DNA of 64,000 nucleotides, from NCBI RefSeq assembly GCF_016741855.1, contig NZ_JAERRH010000017.1:107938-171937 (forward strand), read 5' to 3'. Source of the DNA: Streptomyces musisoli (lineage in GTDB: Bacteria; Actinomycetota; Actinomycetes; Streptomycetales; Streptomycetaceae). A model generated the notes under the pieces. It saw only the letters and a list, made by a program, of their open reading frames with translations. It searched no databases and had not been told where the DNA came from. The stretch's first letter is position 1, and each line of letters begins with the position of its first letter. Both the position numbers and the translations under genes were made by a program. Shown one piece after another: positions 16,567 to 25,017 of this stretch.

Positions 16567-16846
16567 GCCGGACACCACCGCGACCCGGCTCCCCGACACC
16601 GGCCCGCCGGACACCACCGCGACCGCCCATCGGACCCGGCCGCCGGACACCACCGCGACCGCCCACCGGCCCCCGACCGCCGGACACCACCGCGGCCACC
16701 CACCGGCACCCGGCCGCCGGACACCACCGCGGCCACCCACCGGCCCCTGGCCGCCGGACACCACCGCGACCGCCCACCGGCCCCCGACCGCCGGACACCA
16801 CCGCGGCCACCCCCCGGCACCCGGCCGCCGGGCGCCACCGCGGTCC
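16567..16846. repeat. 37-bp tandem repeat (8 units)
   Basis: Copies of a unit beginning GCCGGACACCACCGCG start at 16567, 16606, 16642, 16679, 16716, 16753, 16790 and 16827, so the last six periods are 36-37 bp. The period is not a multiple of three and no frame is conserved, so it is not coding. It fills the space between two convergent genes (stop codons at 16414 and 16852). The region 16415-16566 holds no gene and has a more degenerate form of the same sequence. Confidence 0.9.
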
Positions 16847-16851
16847 TTCTC

Positions 16852-18069
16852 TCAGTGCACAGCCTCCCGCAGCGGGACCGGTGTCGGAATGGGCTCTCCC
16901 AGGGCCTGGTCCAGGTCGGCCCAGAGGTCGTCCACGTCCTCCAGGCCCACCGACAGGCGCAGCAACCGGTCGCTCACGCCCGCCCCGCGCCGGTCCTCGG
17001 CCTCCACGATGCGGTGGCTGATGGACGCGGGATGCTGGATGAGCGTGTCGACGCTGCCCAGGCTCACCGCGGGGGTGACGAGCCGGACCCGGGAGATCAG
17101 CTCGTGCGGGTCGCCGTGCACCTCGAAGGCGATCATCGCGCCGCCGAGCCGCGGATAGCGCACCCGGGCCACGCGCGGATCGGCGGCCAGCCGGCGGGCC
17201 AGCTCCGCGGCGTTCGCGGAGGCGGCCCGCACCCGCACCGGCAGCGTGGCGAGCCCGCGCAGCAGCAGGTAACCGGCCAGCGGATGCAGCACCCCGCCGG
17301 TGGCGAACCGTATCTGCCGCAGCCGGCCGGCGAACTCCTCGTCGCAGGCGACCACCCCGGCCAGTACATCGCCGTGCCCGCCGAGGTACTTGGTGGCGCT
17401 GTGCAGCACCAGCCGGGCACCCTGCTCGGCCGGCCGCTGGAGCACGGGCGTGGCGAAGGTGTTGTCGGCGAGCAGCGGGACCGACCCGCAGGCGTGGGCG
17501 ATGGCCCGCAGGTCGAGTTCGGCGAGGGTCGGGTTGGCCGGGGTCTCGACCATCACCAGGCCGGTGTCCGGGCGCAGCGCGTCGCGGATGCCGGCCGGGT
17601 CGGTCCAGGTGACCTCCGTGCCGAGCAGCCCCGCGGTCAGCAGATGGTCGCTGCATCCGTACAGGGGCCGTACGGCGACGACGTGGCGCAGGCCCATGGC
17701 GGCCCGGGCGAGCAGGACGGCGCTGAGCGCGGCCATGCCGCTGGCGAAGGCGACCGCGGACTCGGTGCCCTCCAGGCGGGCCAGGGCGGTCTCGAAGCGG
17801 GCCACGGTCGGGTTGCCCAGACGGCCGTAGATCGGCGGCCCGGCCGGGTCCGCGCCGTCGGTGGCGAAGGCGTCGATACGCGCGGCCTCGGCCCTGCTGT
17901 CGTACGAGGGGTACGTGGTGGACAGGTCGATCGGCGGGGCGTGCAGGCCCTGGCGGGCGAGGTCGTCGCGGCCGGCGTGCACGGCCTCGGTGGCCAGGGC
18001 TCTCGATGCGGCGCGTACGTCGTCGTAGGCGCCGGTGCTCGCTGTGTCCATGGCCGGAAGGGTGAACAT
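16852..18069 (-). CDS. Trans-sulfuration PLP enzyme (cystathionine gamma-lyase/synthase family)
   Basis: A 405-residue fold-type I PLP enzyme of the Cys/Met metabolism family. The PLP lysine is in HSATKYLGGHGD (Lys227), the phosphate-binding YGR is at residues 81-83 (IYGRLGNPT) and ADNTFATP carries the PLP-ring Asp. Members interconvert cysteine and homocysteine through cystathionine or release methanethiol from methionine; the sequence alone does not fix the reaction. I chose ATG 18069 (MFTLPAMDTAST); ATG 18051 is an alternative. It faces an AsnC/Lrp gene across 42 bp, so an amino-acid-responsive regulator probably controls it. Its 3' end abuts the 37-bp tandem repeat. Confidence 0.88.
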   Translation of the reverse strand: MFTLPAMDTASTGAYDDVRAASRALATEAVHAGRDDLARQGLHAPPIDLSTTYPSYDSRAEAARIDAFATDGADPAGPPIYGRLGNPTVARFETALARLEGTESAVAFASGMAALSAVLLARAAMGLRHVVAVRPLYGCSDHLLTAGLLGTEVTWTDPAGIRDALRPDTGLVMVETPANPTLAELDLRAIAHACGSVPLLADNTFATPVLQRPAEQGARLVLHSATKYLGGHGDVLAGVVACDEEFAGRLRQIRFATGGVLHPLAGYLLLRGLATLPVRVRAASANAAELARRLAADPRVARVRYPRLGGAMIAFEVHGDPHELISRVRLVTPAVSLGSVDTLIQHPASISHRIVEAEDRRGAGVSDRLLRLSVGLEDVDDLWADLDQALGEPIPTPVPLREAVH

Positions 18070-18111
18070 CGAACGGTTCCTGAGAATCGAACACCGTGCT
18101 ACGTTCGGCCA

Positions 18112-18597
18112 ATGGCCGAATCTGTCGTACTGGATCCGGTGGATCTCCATCTGCTGCGGCTGCTGCAGAACGACGCCCGGACCACCTACCGTGACCTCGC
18201 CGCCCAGGTCGGCGTGGCACCGTCGACCTGTCTGGACCGGGTGACCCGGCTGCGCCGCTCCGGCGTGATCCTCGGCCACCGGCTCCAGCTGGATCCGGCC
18301 AGGCTCGGACGTGGTCTGCAGGCGCTGCTGTCGGTGCAGGTGCGACCGCACCGCAGGGAGCTGGTGGGACCCTTCGTGGAGCGGATCCGGGCCCTGCCGG
18401 AGGCGCGGACGGTGTTCCACCTGACCGGGCCCGACGACTACCTGGTGCACGTGGCCGTCGCGGACATGGCCGATCTCCAGCGGCTGGTACTGGACGAGTT
18501 CACGGCGCGGCGGGAGGTGGCCCGGGTGGAGACCCGGTTGATCTTCCAGCAGTGGGAGTGCGGGCCGCTGCTGCCGCCCGGCCACGCCCAGAGCTGA
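18112..18597 (+). CDS. Lrp/AsnC family transcriptional regulator
   Basis: A 161-residue Lrp/AsnC protein with an N-terminal AsnC-type HTH (LLRLLQNDARTTYRDLAAQ, then APSTCLDRVTRLRRSGVI) and a RAM/ACT-like ligand domain (TVFHLTGPDDYLVHVAVADM). It likely senses an amino acid such as methionine or cysteine, because the divergent gene 42 bp away is a trans-sulfuration enzyme. ATG 18112 has no clear Shine-Dalgarno, and TACGTT lies about 8 bp upstream as a possible -10, so a leaderless message is possible (inference). Confidence 0.9.
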   Translation: MAESVVLDPVDLHLLRLLQNDARTTYRDLAAQVGVAPSTCLDRVTRLRRSGVILGHRLQLDPARLGRGLQALLSVQVRPHRRELVGPFVERIRALPEARTVFHLTGPDDYLVHVAVADMADLQRLVLDEFTARREVARVETRLIFQQWECGPLLPPGHAQS

Positions 18598-18650
18598 ATC
18601 CGCCGATACGTGGGTGACGCGGAGATCCTCCTCGTACGAGGATGGTCCGC

Positions 18651-20342
18651 ATGTCTGAGACCCGGATCCTTCTGCCCCGGCAGGTCGCCGACGCATATGT
18701 GGACGACCTCATCGCCCTCGACCCCATCACCGGTACGTATCTCGGCGTGAAGGAGAGTTCGAGCAGGCTGCCCGACTACTCGCCCGCGGGCGCGGAGGCG
18801 CAGGCGGAGCTGGCGCGGGCCACGCTCGCGAAGCTGGACGAGGCGGAGCGCCGGCCCGGTGCGGACAGCGACGTGGAGCGGCGCTGCGGACGGCTGCTGC
18901 GGGAGCGGCTGACCGCCGAACTCGCCGTCCACGACACCGAGGAGCACCTGCGCCGGGTCGGCAACATGGACACGCCGGGCCACGCGGTGCGGGACGTCTT
19001 CACGGTCACCCCGGCGGACACGGAGGAGGACTGGGCGGCGATCGCCGAGCGGCTGCGCGCCGTGCCGGGCGCCCTCGCCGGCTACCGCGCCTCGCTCGAA
19101 CTCGGCCTGGAGCGCAAGCTGTTCGCGGCCCCAAGGCCCACCGCCACGTACATCGGCCAGCTCACCGAGTGGACGGACACGGACGGCAAGGGCCGCGGCT
19201 GGTACGAGGACTTCGCCGCCGCGGGACCGCAGGCGCTGCGCGCCGAGCTGGACGAGGCGGCGCGGTCGGCCACCGGGGCCCTGGTGGAGCTGCGGGACTG
19301 GCTGCGGGACGTGTACGCACCGGCGATCGAGGGCACCCCGAACGTGGTCGGCCGCGAGCGGTACGCGCGCTGGTCCCGCTACTTCAACGGCACCGACCTC
19401 GACCTGGACGAGGCGTACGCCTACGGCTGGGCGGAGTTCCACCGCATCCTCGGCGAGATGAAGCAGGAGGCGGAGAAGATCCTGCCCGGCGCCGGGACGC
19501 CGTGGGTGGCGCTCGCACACCTGGACGAGCACGGCCGGCACATCGAGGGCGTGGACGAGGTCCGCGAGTGGCTCCAGGGCCTGATGGACAAGGCCATCGG
19601 GGAGCTGGACGGCACGCACTTCGAACTCGCCGAGCGGGTGCGGCGGGTGGAGTCGCGCATCGCCCCGCCCGGCGGCGCGGCGGCCCCCTACTACACGGCC
19701 CCGTCGGAGGACTTCTCCCGGCCCGGCCGCACCTGGCTGCCCACCATGGGCCTGAACCGCTTCCCGGTCTACGACCTCGTGTCGACCTGGTACCACGAGG
19801 GGGTGCCCGGCCACCACCTTCAGCTCGCGCAGTGGGCGCACGTCGCCGAGAGCCTCTCCCGCTACCAGGCCACCATCGGCATCGTCAGCGCCAACGCGGA
19901 GGGCTGGGCGCTGTACGCGGAGCGGCTGATGGACGAGCTGGGCTACCTCACCGACCCGGAGGAGCGGCTCGGCTACCTGGACGCGCAGATGATGCGGGCG
20001 GCCCGGGTGATCGTGGACATCGGCATGCACCTGGAGCTGGAGATTCCCGCCGACTCGCCGTTCCACCCCGGTGAGCGGTGGACGCCGGAACTGGCGCAGG
20101 AGTTCTTCGGTGCGCACAGCAGCCGGCCGGCGGACTTCGTGGAGAGCGAGCTGACCCGGTACCTGACGATCCCGGGCCAGGCGATCGGCTACAAGCTCGG
20201 TGAGCGGGCGTGGCTGCTCGGCCGGGACAAGGCACGCGAGCTGCACGGCGACGCCTTCGACCTGAAGGCGTGGCACATGGCGGCGCTGTCACAGGGTTCG
20301 CTTGGCCTGGACGACCTGGTGGACGAGCTGTCCCGGCTCTGA
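18651..20342 (+). CDS. DUF885 family putative zinc carboxypeptidase/peptidase
   Basis: A 563-residue DUF885 protein. The metal-binding signature YHEGVPGHHLQ (HExxPGHH form) lies near residue 380, and a downstream acidic residue in ANAEGWALYAERLM is the likely third ligand. No signal peptide is present, so it is probably cytoplasmic. Characterised relatives act as peptidases, including some that degrade dipeptides or modified peptides, but the substrate here is unknown. ATG 18651 is preferred over ATG 18642 because GAGG sits 9 nt before it. The next sequence is a strong nested hairpin, so it is probably transcribed alone from the 54 bp after the AsnC gene or with that gene. Confidence 0.88.
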   Translation: MSETRILLPRQVADAYVDDLIALDPITGTYLGVKESSSRLPDYSPAGAEAQAELARATLAKLDEAERRPGADSDVERRCGRLLRERLTAELAVHDTEEHLRRVGNMDTPGHAVRDVFTVTPADTEEDWAAIAERLRAVPGALAGYRASLELGLERKLFAAPRPTATYIGQLTEWTDTDGKGRGWYEDFAAAGPQALRAELDEAARSATGALVELRDWLRDVYAPAIEGTPNVVGRERYARWSRYFNGTDLDLDEAYAYGWAEFHRILGEMKQEAEKILPGAGTPWVALAHLDEHGRHIEGVDEVREWLQGLMDKAIGELDGTHFELAERVRRVESRIAPPGGAAAPYYTAPSEDFSRPGRTWLPTMGLNRFPVYDLVSTWYHEGVPGHHLQLAQWAHVAESLSRYQATIGIVSANAEGWALYAERLMDELGYLTDPEERLGYLDAQMMRAARVIVDIGMHLELEIPADSPFHPGERWTPELAQEFFGAHSSRPADFVESELTRYLTIPGQAIGYKLGERAWLLGRDKARELHGDAFDLKAWHMAALSQGSLGLDDLVDELSRL

Positions 20343-20350
20343 CCTCCGGT

Positions 20351-20409
20351 CCGGAGACCGGCGACCGGCCCGCGATCGACGTACCTCTGGGCCGGACGGC
20401 GGTCTCCGG
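20351..20409 (+). terminator. Nested hairpin after the DUF885 gene
   Basis: CCGGAGACCG (20351-20360) pairs with CGGTCTCCGG (20400-20409), and inside it CCGGCCC (20365-20371) pairs with GGGCCGG (20389-20395), with matching 4-nt internal loops. It begins 9 bp after the stop codon. It is most simply a terminator, but it could also be a structured leader of the membrane-protein gene that starts at 20455. Confidence 0.7.
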
Positions 20410-20454
20410 GTGGCGCAGGCGGTGCCCGGGCGGCTAGCTGGTGCCCGGGGACCG

Positions 20455-21153
20455 ATGCGGAGAGGCGGGCCGGGCATGCGCGAGACGGGGCCGGGACGGG
20501 AGCCACTGCGGACACCGCGCGCCGCGGGGCTCGCCGGGGTCTTGTTCGCGCTGCTCCTGGCGGCGGCGATCGTCCTGGTCAGGCTGGGAATCCCGGAAGG
20601 GGCCGACGCGGCCGACGTCCAGGCCTTCCCCGACTCCGGGCGGCGCACCGCGCTGCGGACGGCCCTCGCGCTCGTGCCGTTCGCCGGCATCTTCTTCCTG
20701 TGGTTCGTCGGCGCGGTACGCGCGCACGTCGGCACGGTCGAGGACAAGTTCGTCGCCACCGTCTTCCTGGGCAGCGGGCTGGTCTTCACCGCCATGATGT
20801 TCGCCGCCGCCGCGACGGCGAGTGCCGTGCTCGTGGTGCCCGGGCCCGCCGGCGGGCAGTCGCAGCCCGTCCTGTGGGACTTCGGCCGGCACCTCGCGTA
20901 CGCGCTGATGACGGAGTACGGGATGCGGATGGCGGCCGTCTTCGTGTCCTCCATGTCGGTCATCGGCCACCGCCTCGGCGTCCTGCCGCGCCGGCTCACG
21001 GTCCTCGGCTTCCTCTCCGCTCTGGTGCTGCTCTTCGGCTCGTCGAACGTCCCCTGGGTGGAACTCGTCTTCCCCGCGTGGTCGCTGCTGCTCAGCCTGC
21101 ACATCCTCGCGGTGAACCGCCACAACCGCCCCCGGCCGGCGACGGCCGGATGA
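20455..21153 (+). CDS. Four-helix membrane protein of unknown function
   Basis: A 232-residue protein with four to five hydrophobic helices: GLAGVLFALLLAAAIVLV, ALVPFAGIFFLWFVGAV, VFLGSGLVFTAMMFAAAATA, and two near the C-terminus (LTVLGFLSALVLLFG and LVFPAWSLLLSLHILAV). No family motif is recognised. The loop between helices 1 and 2 carries GIPEGADAADVQAFPD, and the C-terminal tail is basic and probably cytoplasmic. Start ATG 20455 or ATG 20476 are both possible. It ends 161 bp before the ferredoxin gene, with a hairpin between, so it need not belong to that operon. Confidence 0.75.
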   Translation: MRRGGPGMRETGPGREPLRTPRAAGLAGVLFALLLAAAIVLVRLGIPEGADAADVQAFPDSGRRTALRTALALVPFAGIFFLWFVGAVRAHVGTVEDKFVATVFLGSGLVFTAMMFAAAATASAVLVVPGPAGGQSQPVLWDFGRHLAYALMTEYGMRMAAVFVSSMSVIGHRLGVLPRRLTVLGFLSALVLLFGSSNVPWVELVFPAWSLLLSLHILAVNRHNRPRPATAG

Positions 21154-21213
21154 CACCCGCCCACACCGGCCGCTCACTCGATCGGCGTGCCCGGCGCGCG
21201 GGCTCGCACCCCG

Positions 21214-21233
21214 CGCTCGCATGCTTGCGAGCG
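21214..21233 (+). promoter_or_regulatory. Hairpin upstream of the ferredoxin-P450 operon
   Basis: CGCTCGCA (21214-21221) and TGCGAGCG (21226-21233) are perfect inverted repeats with a TGCT loop. The element lies 61 bp after the membrane-protein stop and 81 bp before the ferredoxin start, so it may end the first transcript or act as an operator for the second. Confidence 0.5.
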
Positions 21234-21313
21234 GGGGAAGTCCGCCGTCCGGAGCCGCCCGCGCGAGCCGTACGGCGGGCACCGGACCTGGCCACCGAAA
21301 GGGCGGAGCGTCG

Positions 21314-21559
21314 ATGAGGCTGGTCGTCGATCTCAACAAGTGTCAGGGATACGCACAGTGCGCCTTCCTCGCGCCCGACGTCTTCGCCATGCACGGCGAG
21401 GAGTCGCTGATCTACAACCCGCACGCGGACGAGGAGCAGCGGGAGCGGCTGGCGCGCGCCGTCGCCGCCTGTCCGGTGCAGGCGATCACCGCGGACGGCC
21501 TGGACCGGACGGACGGATCGGCGGCCGGTCCCCCGCAGGAGGCGTCCGATGGCCGCTGA
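21314..21559 (+). CDS. Single-cluster ferredoxin
   Basis: An 81-residue ferredoxin with the three-cysteine arrangement of P450-type [3Fe-4S] ferredoxins: CQGYAQC (Cys10 and Cys16) and a later CP (AACPVQAI). It shuttles single electrons from a reductase to a P450. The C-terminal ~15 residues after AITADGL are an unstructured extension. ATG 21314 follows GGCGGAG at a good distance. It overlaps the reductase gene by 11 bp, so the two are translated together, and the P450 follows 36 bp after the reductase. This makes a complete class I P450 electron chain in one operon. Confidence 0.92.
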   Translation: MRLVVDLNKCQGYAQCAFLAPDVFAMHGEESLIYNPHADEEQRERLARAVAACPVQAITADGLDRTDGSAAGPPQEASDGR

Positions 21560-22940
21560 CCAAGTGGAATGGCTCAGGCGCGAGGGCCGGATCGTGATCG
21601 TGGGTGCCTCGCTGTCCGGCCTGCGGGCCGCCGAGACCCTGCGTGCCGAGGGCTTCGCCGGTGAGCTGACCCTGATCGGTGACGAGCCGCACGAGCCGTA
21701 CGACCGGCCGCCGCTGTCGAAGTCCGTGCTGCTGGGCATGGCCTCCCCACAGCACACGGAGCTGCCCCACCGCTGGGAGATCGACGCCAAGTGGCGCCTC
21801 GGGGTCGCGGCGTCGGGTCTGGATCCGACGGCCAAGCGGGTCCGGCTGGCCGACGGGGACGAGGTGGAGTACGACCGGCTGCTCATCGCCACCGGGGTCC
21901 GCGCCCGGCCGTGGCCGAAGGAGGAGGAGGCCAGGCTGGACGGTGTCTGTCTGCTGCGCACCCGGGAGGACGCGGCCGACCTGTACCGGCGGCTGAAGGC
22001 GGGGCCGCGTCGGGTGTTCGTCATCGGCGCCGGGTTCGCCGGTTCGGAGGTCGCGTCGGCCTGCCGGGAGATGGGCATCCCCGTCACCGTGGCGGAGCGT
22101 GCGGGGGCACCCCTGGTGGGCGCGCTCGGCGGGGTCGTCGGCGCGGTCGCGGCCGACCTCGCGACCGAGAACGGCGTGGACCTGCGGACCCATGTCACGG
22201 TGACCTCGCTGGAGGGCGACCCGGTCGGCAGGGTGCAGGCGGTCCACCTGTCCGACGAGAGTGTCGTCGAGGCGGACGTGGTCGTGGTCTCGCTGGGTTC
22301 GCTGCGGAACACCGAGTGGCTGTCCGGGTCGGGGCTGGGCGCCGGTCCCCGGGGCATCGCCTGCGACGCGGGCTGCCGGGCCTTCGACTTCCGGGGCATC
22401 GTCACGGACGACGTCTTCGTGGCGGGCGATGTGGCCCGCTCCCCGCACGCGCTGTTCGGCTACCAGTTCCTGTCGCTGGAGCACTGGGGCAATGCCGTCG
22501 CCCAGGCGGAGACGGCCGCGCACAACATGATCTGCCACGGCGCCGACCGGCGGCCCCACCTGTGGATGCCGGCCTTCTGGTCGTCGATGTTCGGGGTGAA
22601 CATCAAGTCGGTCGGGGTGCCGCCCATGGGCGAGCAGCTCATGATCACGCAGGGTTCCCTGGCGGAGCGCCGGTTCGTCGGCGTCTACGGGTACCAGGGC
22701 CGGGTCGTGGCCGCGGTGGCCTTCGACAACACGCGGTGGCTGGAGTTCTACCAGCGGCAGATCGAGCAGGGCGCGCCGTTCCCGGTGGAGCACCCGACGG
22801 TGGACCGGCGTCCCGAGGGCCGCCGGCCGGTGCCGGCCGACTTCCCGGACCCGTCCCTGCCGACCCACGGCCCCATGGTGACCCTCAGCGGCTACTCACC
22901 GGCCGACCAGCAGCTGGTCTTCCATCCCGCCCGCCACTGA
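21549..22940 (+). CDS. FAD-dependent ferredoxin reductase
   Basis: A 463-residue two-dinucleotide-fold flavoprotein of the ferredoxin reductase family. The FAD loop VIVGASLSGLRAAE is at ~residue 16, YDRPPLSKSVLLG follows, the NAD loop VIGAGFAGSEVAS lies near residue 158, and the second FAD motif is VFVAGDVARSPH. It oxidises NADH or NADPH and passes electrons to the ferredoxin encoded just upstream (11-bp overlap). The C-terminal domain beyond ~residue 330 carries the reductase C-terminal fold plus about 40 extra residues rich in Pro. It supplies the downstream P450. Confidence 0.93.
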   Translation: MAADQVEWLRREGRIVIVGASLSGLRAAETLRAEGFAGELTLIGDEPHEPYDRPPLSKSVLLGMASPQHTELPHRWEIDAKWRLGVAASGLDPTAKRVRLADGDEVEYDRLLIATGVRARPWPKEEEARLDGVCLLRTREDAADLYRRLKAGPRRVFVIGAGFAGSEVASACREMGIPVTVAERAGAPLVGALGGVVGAVAADLATENGVDLRTHVTVTSLEGDPVGRVQAVHLSDESVVEADVVVVSLGSLRNTEWLSGSGLGAGPRGIACDAGCRAFDFRGIVTDDVFVAGDVARSPHALFGYQFLSLEHWGNAVAQAETAAHNMICHGADRRPHLWMPAFWSSMFGVNIKSVGVPPMGEQLMITQGSLAERRFVGVYGYQGRVVAAVAFDNTRWLEFYQRQIEQGAPFPVEHPTVDRRPEGRRPVPADFPDPSLPTHGPMVTLSGYSPADQQLVFHPARH

Positions 22941-22976
22941 CCGCCGTCCCCGGCCCCCACGCTCCAAGGACCCGCC

Positions 22977-24215
22977 ATGCCGCACGCCTCGATGATGCGC
23001 CAGATCACCGACTTCGCCAACCGCGCCGACCCGTATCCGGTGTACGAGAAACTCCGCGGGACACCGGTCCTCCACGAGGAGGAGGGCGGCCCCTACATCA
23101 TCAGTTCGTACTACGACATCAAGGCCCTCCTGCACGATCCGCGCATCAGCTCCGACGCCGCCAACCTGACCGCCGCCGGGGACGACGAGCTGGCCCGGTC
23201 GGAGGAGACGGGCGGACTGCCGCCGTCGTTCCTGCGTCTGGACCCGCCCGAGCACGACCGGCTGCGGCGCATCGCCAACAGTGCCTTCGGACCGCCGCAC
23301 CGGCCGCGGCGGATCGAGAGCATGCAGGGCGACATGCGGGAGATCGTCACCGGCCTGATCGACGGTTTCGGGGACGCGCACGAGATCGACCTGGTCGACC
23401 AGTTCGCCTACCCCTTCCCGGTGACCGTGATCTGCCGGCTGCTCGGGGTGCCCCGGGAGGACGAACCGCGGTTCCGCGCCTGGGTCGACCCGCTGGTCGC
23501 GAGCCTCGACCCCGACACGCGCCAGAACGGGGACGCCGACTTCCAGCAGACGGCGCAGGAAGCCCGGATGCAGCTCGGCATGTACCTGGCCGGGCTGGTC
23601 GAGCAGCGCACCAAGGAACCGCGGGACGACCTGCTGTCCGACCTGGTGAACAGCCGGGGACCGGACGGCGCGATGACGATGATGGAGGTGCTGAGCACCT
23701 CGGTCCTGCTGCTGATCGCCGGGCACGAGACGACGGTGAACCTGATCACCAACGGCATGCTGACCCTGCTGCGCCACCCGGACATCCTGCGGCGGCTGCG
23801 GGAGGAGCCGGGGCTGTCGGTCAGGATCGTGGAGGAGCTGCTGCGGTACGAACCGCCGGTGCAGCTCGTGCCGCAGCGCACGTGCATCGCCGACATCGAG
23901 GTGCGCGGGATCACGATCCCCAAGGGTTCGCGGATCTGGCTGGTCCTCGCCGCGGGCAACCGGGATCCGGAGCGGTTCGAGGACCCGCAGCGGTTCGACC
24001 CGGACCGCGGGGACATCCAGCACCTCGGCTTCGGCAGCGGCATCCACAGCTGCTTCGGGGCTCCGCTGGCCCGGCTGGAGACCCAGATCGCGCTGTCCGA
24101 GCTGGCCCGCAGGCTGCGCGACCCGCGTCTGGTCGAGGACCCGCCGCCCTACCGCCCGAACGCCGTGCTGCGCGGCCCGCGGCATCTGCGCATCGCCTTC
24201 GAGGGGCTGGACTGA
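22977..24215 (+). CDS. Cytochrome P450
   Basis: A 412-residue soluble bacterial P450. The I-helix AGHETT (residues 248-253) has the acid-alcohol pair for oxygen activation, the K-helix ExxR is Glu287-Arg290 (EELLR), and the heme loop FGSGIHSCFG has the thiolate ligand Cys359. It hydroxylates or otherwise oxidises an unknown substrate using the ferredoxin and reductase encoded immediately upstream (AAGGA 6 bp before ATG 22977). The operon has no other biosynthetic genes, so it may be a detoxifying or developmental P450 rather than part of a natural-product cluster. The P450 family number cannot be given without a search. Confidence 0.95.
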   Translation: MPHASMMRQITDFANRADPYPVYEKLRGTPVLHEEEGGPYIISSYYDIKALLHDPRISSDAANLTAAGDDELARSEETGGLPPSFLRLDPPEHDRLRRIANSAFGPPHRPRRIESMQGDMREIVTGLIDGFGDAHEIDLVDQFAYPFPVTVICRLLGVPREDEPRFRAWVDPLVASLDPDTRQNGDADFQQTAQEARMQLGMYLAGLVEQRTKEPRDDLLSDLVNSRGPDGAMTMMEVLSTSVLLLIAGHETTVNLITNGMLTLLRHPDILRRLREEPGLSVRIVEELLRYEPPVQLVPQRTCIADIEVRGITIPKGSRIWLVLAAGNRDPERFEDPQRFDPDRGDIQHLGFGSGIHSCFGAPLARLETQIALSELARRLRDPRLVEDPPPYRPNAVLRGPRHLRIAFEGLD

Positions 24216-24288
24216 ACCGGGAGCGGCCCGCGGGCCGGTGCCGCCGGCACTCCCGCGCCCGGACCATGGCCGGCCCCCGCCCGGCACC

Positions 24289-24363
24289 GAGCCGACAGGT
24301 GGCGAGCCGGCAGGTGGCGAGCCGGCAGGTGGCGAGCCGAGAGGTGGCGAGCCGACAGATGGC
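24289..24363. repeat. 15-bp tandem repeat (5 units)
   Basis: Five adjacent copies of GAGCCGACAGGTGGC with one to two changes each (starts at 24289, 24304, 24319, 24334 and 24349). The sequence lies between the convergent P450 (stop 24215) and rhodanese (stop 24447) genes. On the minus strand a frame would read (RLATC)n, but there is no start or conservation, so it is treated as non-coding. Confidence 0.9.
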
Positions 24364-24446
24364 GCACAGTTCCGTCGGGCAGTCCCTCATGGCTCCTGCC
24401 GGGCGCCGGAAGGCCGCCTCGGAGCACCGGCGCCTCGACCGGTGGC

Positions 24447-24923
24447 TCAGCAGCCGCACTCGCCTTCGACGGGCGCCGTCAGCGGGTCGGCGTCCCGGTG
24501 CGCCGGGCCCTGCCAGGTCTCGTAGGCGAAGCCCTCGCGTACCCAGTACTCGAAGCCGCCGAGCATCTCCTTGACCTGGTAGCCGAGTTCGGCGAGGGCG
24601 AGGGCGGCGCGCGTCGCACCGTTGCAGCCGGGGCCCCAGCAGTACGTCACCACGGGCACGGACTTGTCGAGGAGCTGTTCGGCCTGCTCGGCGATGAGCG
24701 AGGTCGGCAGGTGGACGGCGCCGGGGACGTGGCCCTGGTCCCAGGACTCCGTGGAACGGGAGTCCAGGACGGCGAAGCCGGGGTCGCCGCCGGCCGCGAG
24801 TGCGGCGGCGACGTCGGAGACGTCGGCGTGGAAGGCGAGGCTCGCACGGAAGTAGGCGGCGGCCTCGGCGGGGGCGGCGGGGGCGACGCGCAGGACGGGG
24901 TTCTCGGAAATGGTGTTGATCAT
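24447..24923 (-). CDS. Rhodanese-domain protein
   Basis: A 158-residue protein with one rhodanese domain (residues ~40-140). The active loop is VVTYCWGPGCNGATRAA, which holds two cysteines rather than the usual single one, and DSRSTESWDQGHVPGAVHLP is the standard first motif. The C-terminus ends in GECGC, adding two more cysteines. The family transfers sulfane sulfur, for example from thiosulfate, and some are sulfur carriers or arsenate reductase-like; here thiol chemistry is likely but the partner is unknown. ATG 24923. A Lrp/AsnC regulator lies divergently 94 bp away and probably controls it. Confidence 0.87.
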   Translation of the reverse strand: MINTISENPVLRVAPAAPAEAAAYFRASLAFHADVSDVAAALAAGGDPGFAVLDSRSTESWDQGHVPGAVHLPTSLIAEQAEQLLDKSVPVVTYCWGPGCNGATRAALALAELGYQVKEMLGGFEYWVREGFAYETWQGPAHRDADPLTAPVEGECGC

Positions 24924-25017
24924 GACGGAGAATCTACGGTCCGCGGGCCGCCTCCTGAAGGGATGATCCACGGGCTTCCTCTTGCCCCGCCGGGGATTCC
25001 CCTGCTATCCATCCGGG

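Noticed and set aside
16567..16846. CRISPR array
   Set aside because: The 37-bp units are directly adjacent with no variable spacers and no cas genes nearby; it is a minisatellite.
21791..24574. A 927-codon plus-strand open frame across the reductase and P450 genes
   Set aside because: It is in a different frame from the two recognised proteins, is extremely Arg/Gly/Ala-rich and has no motif.
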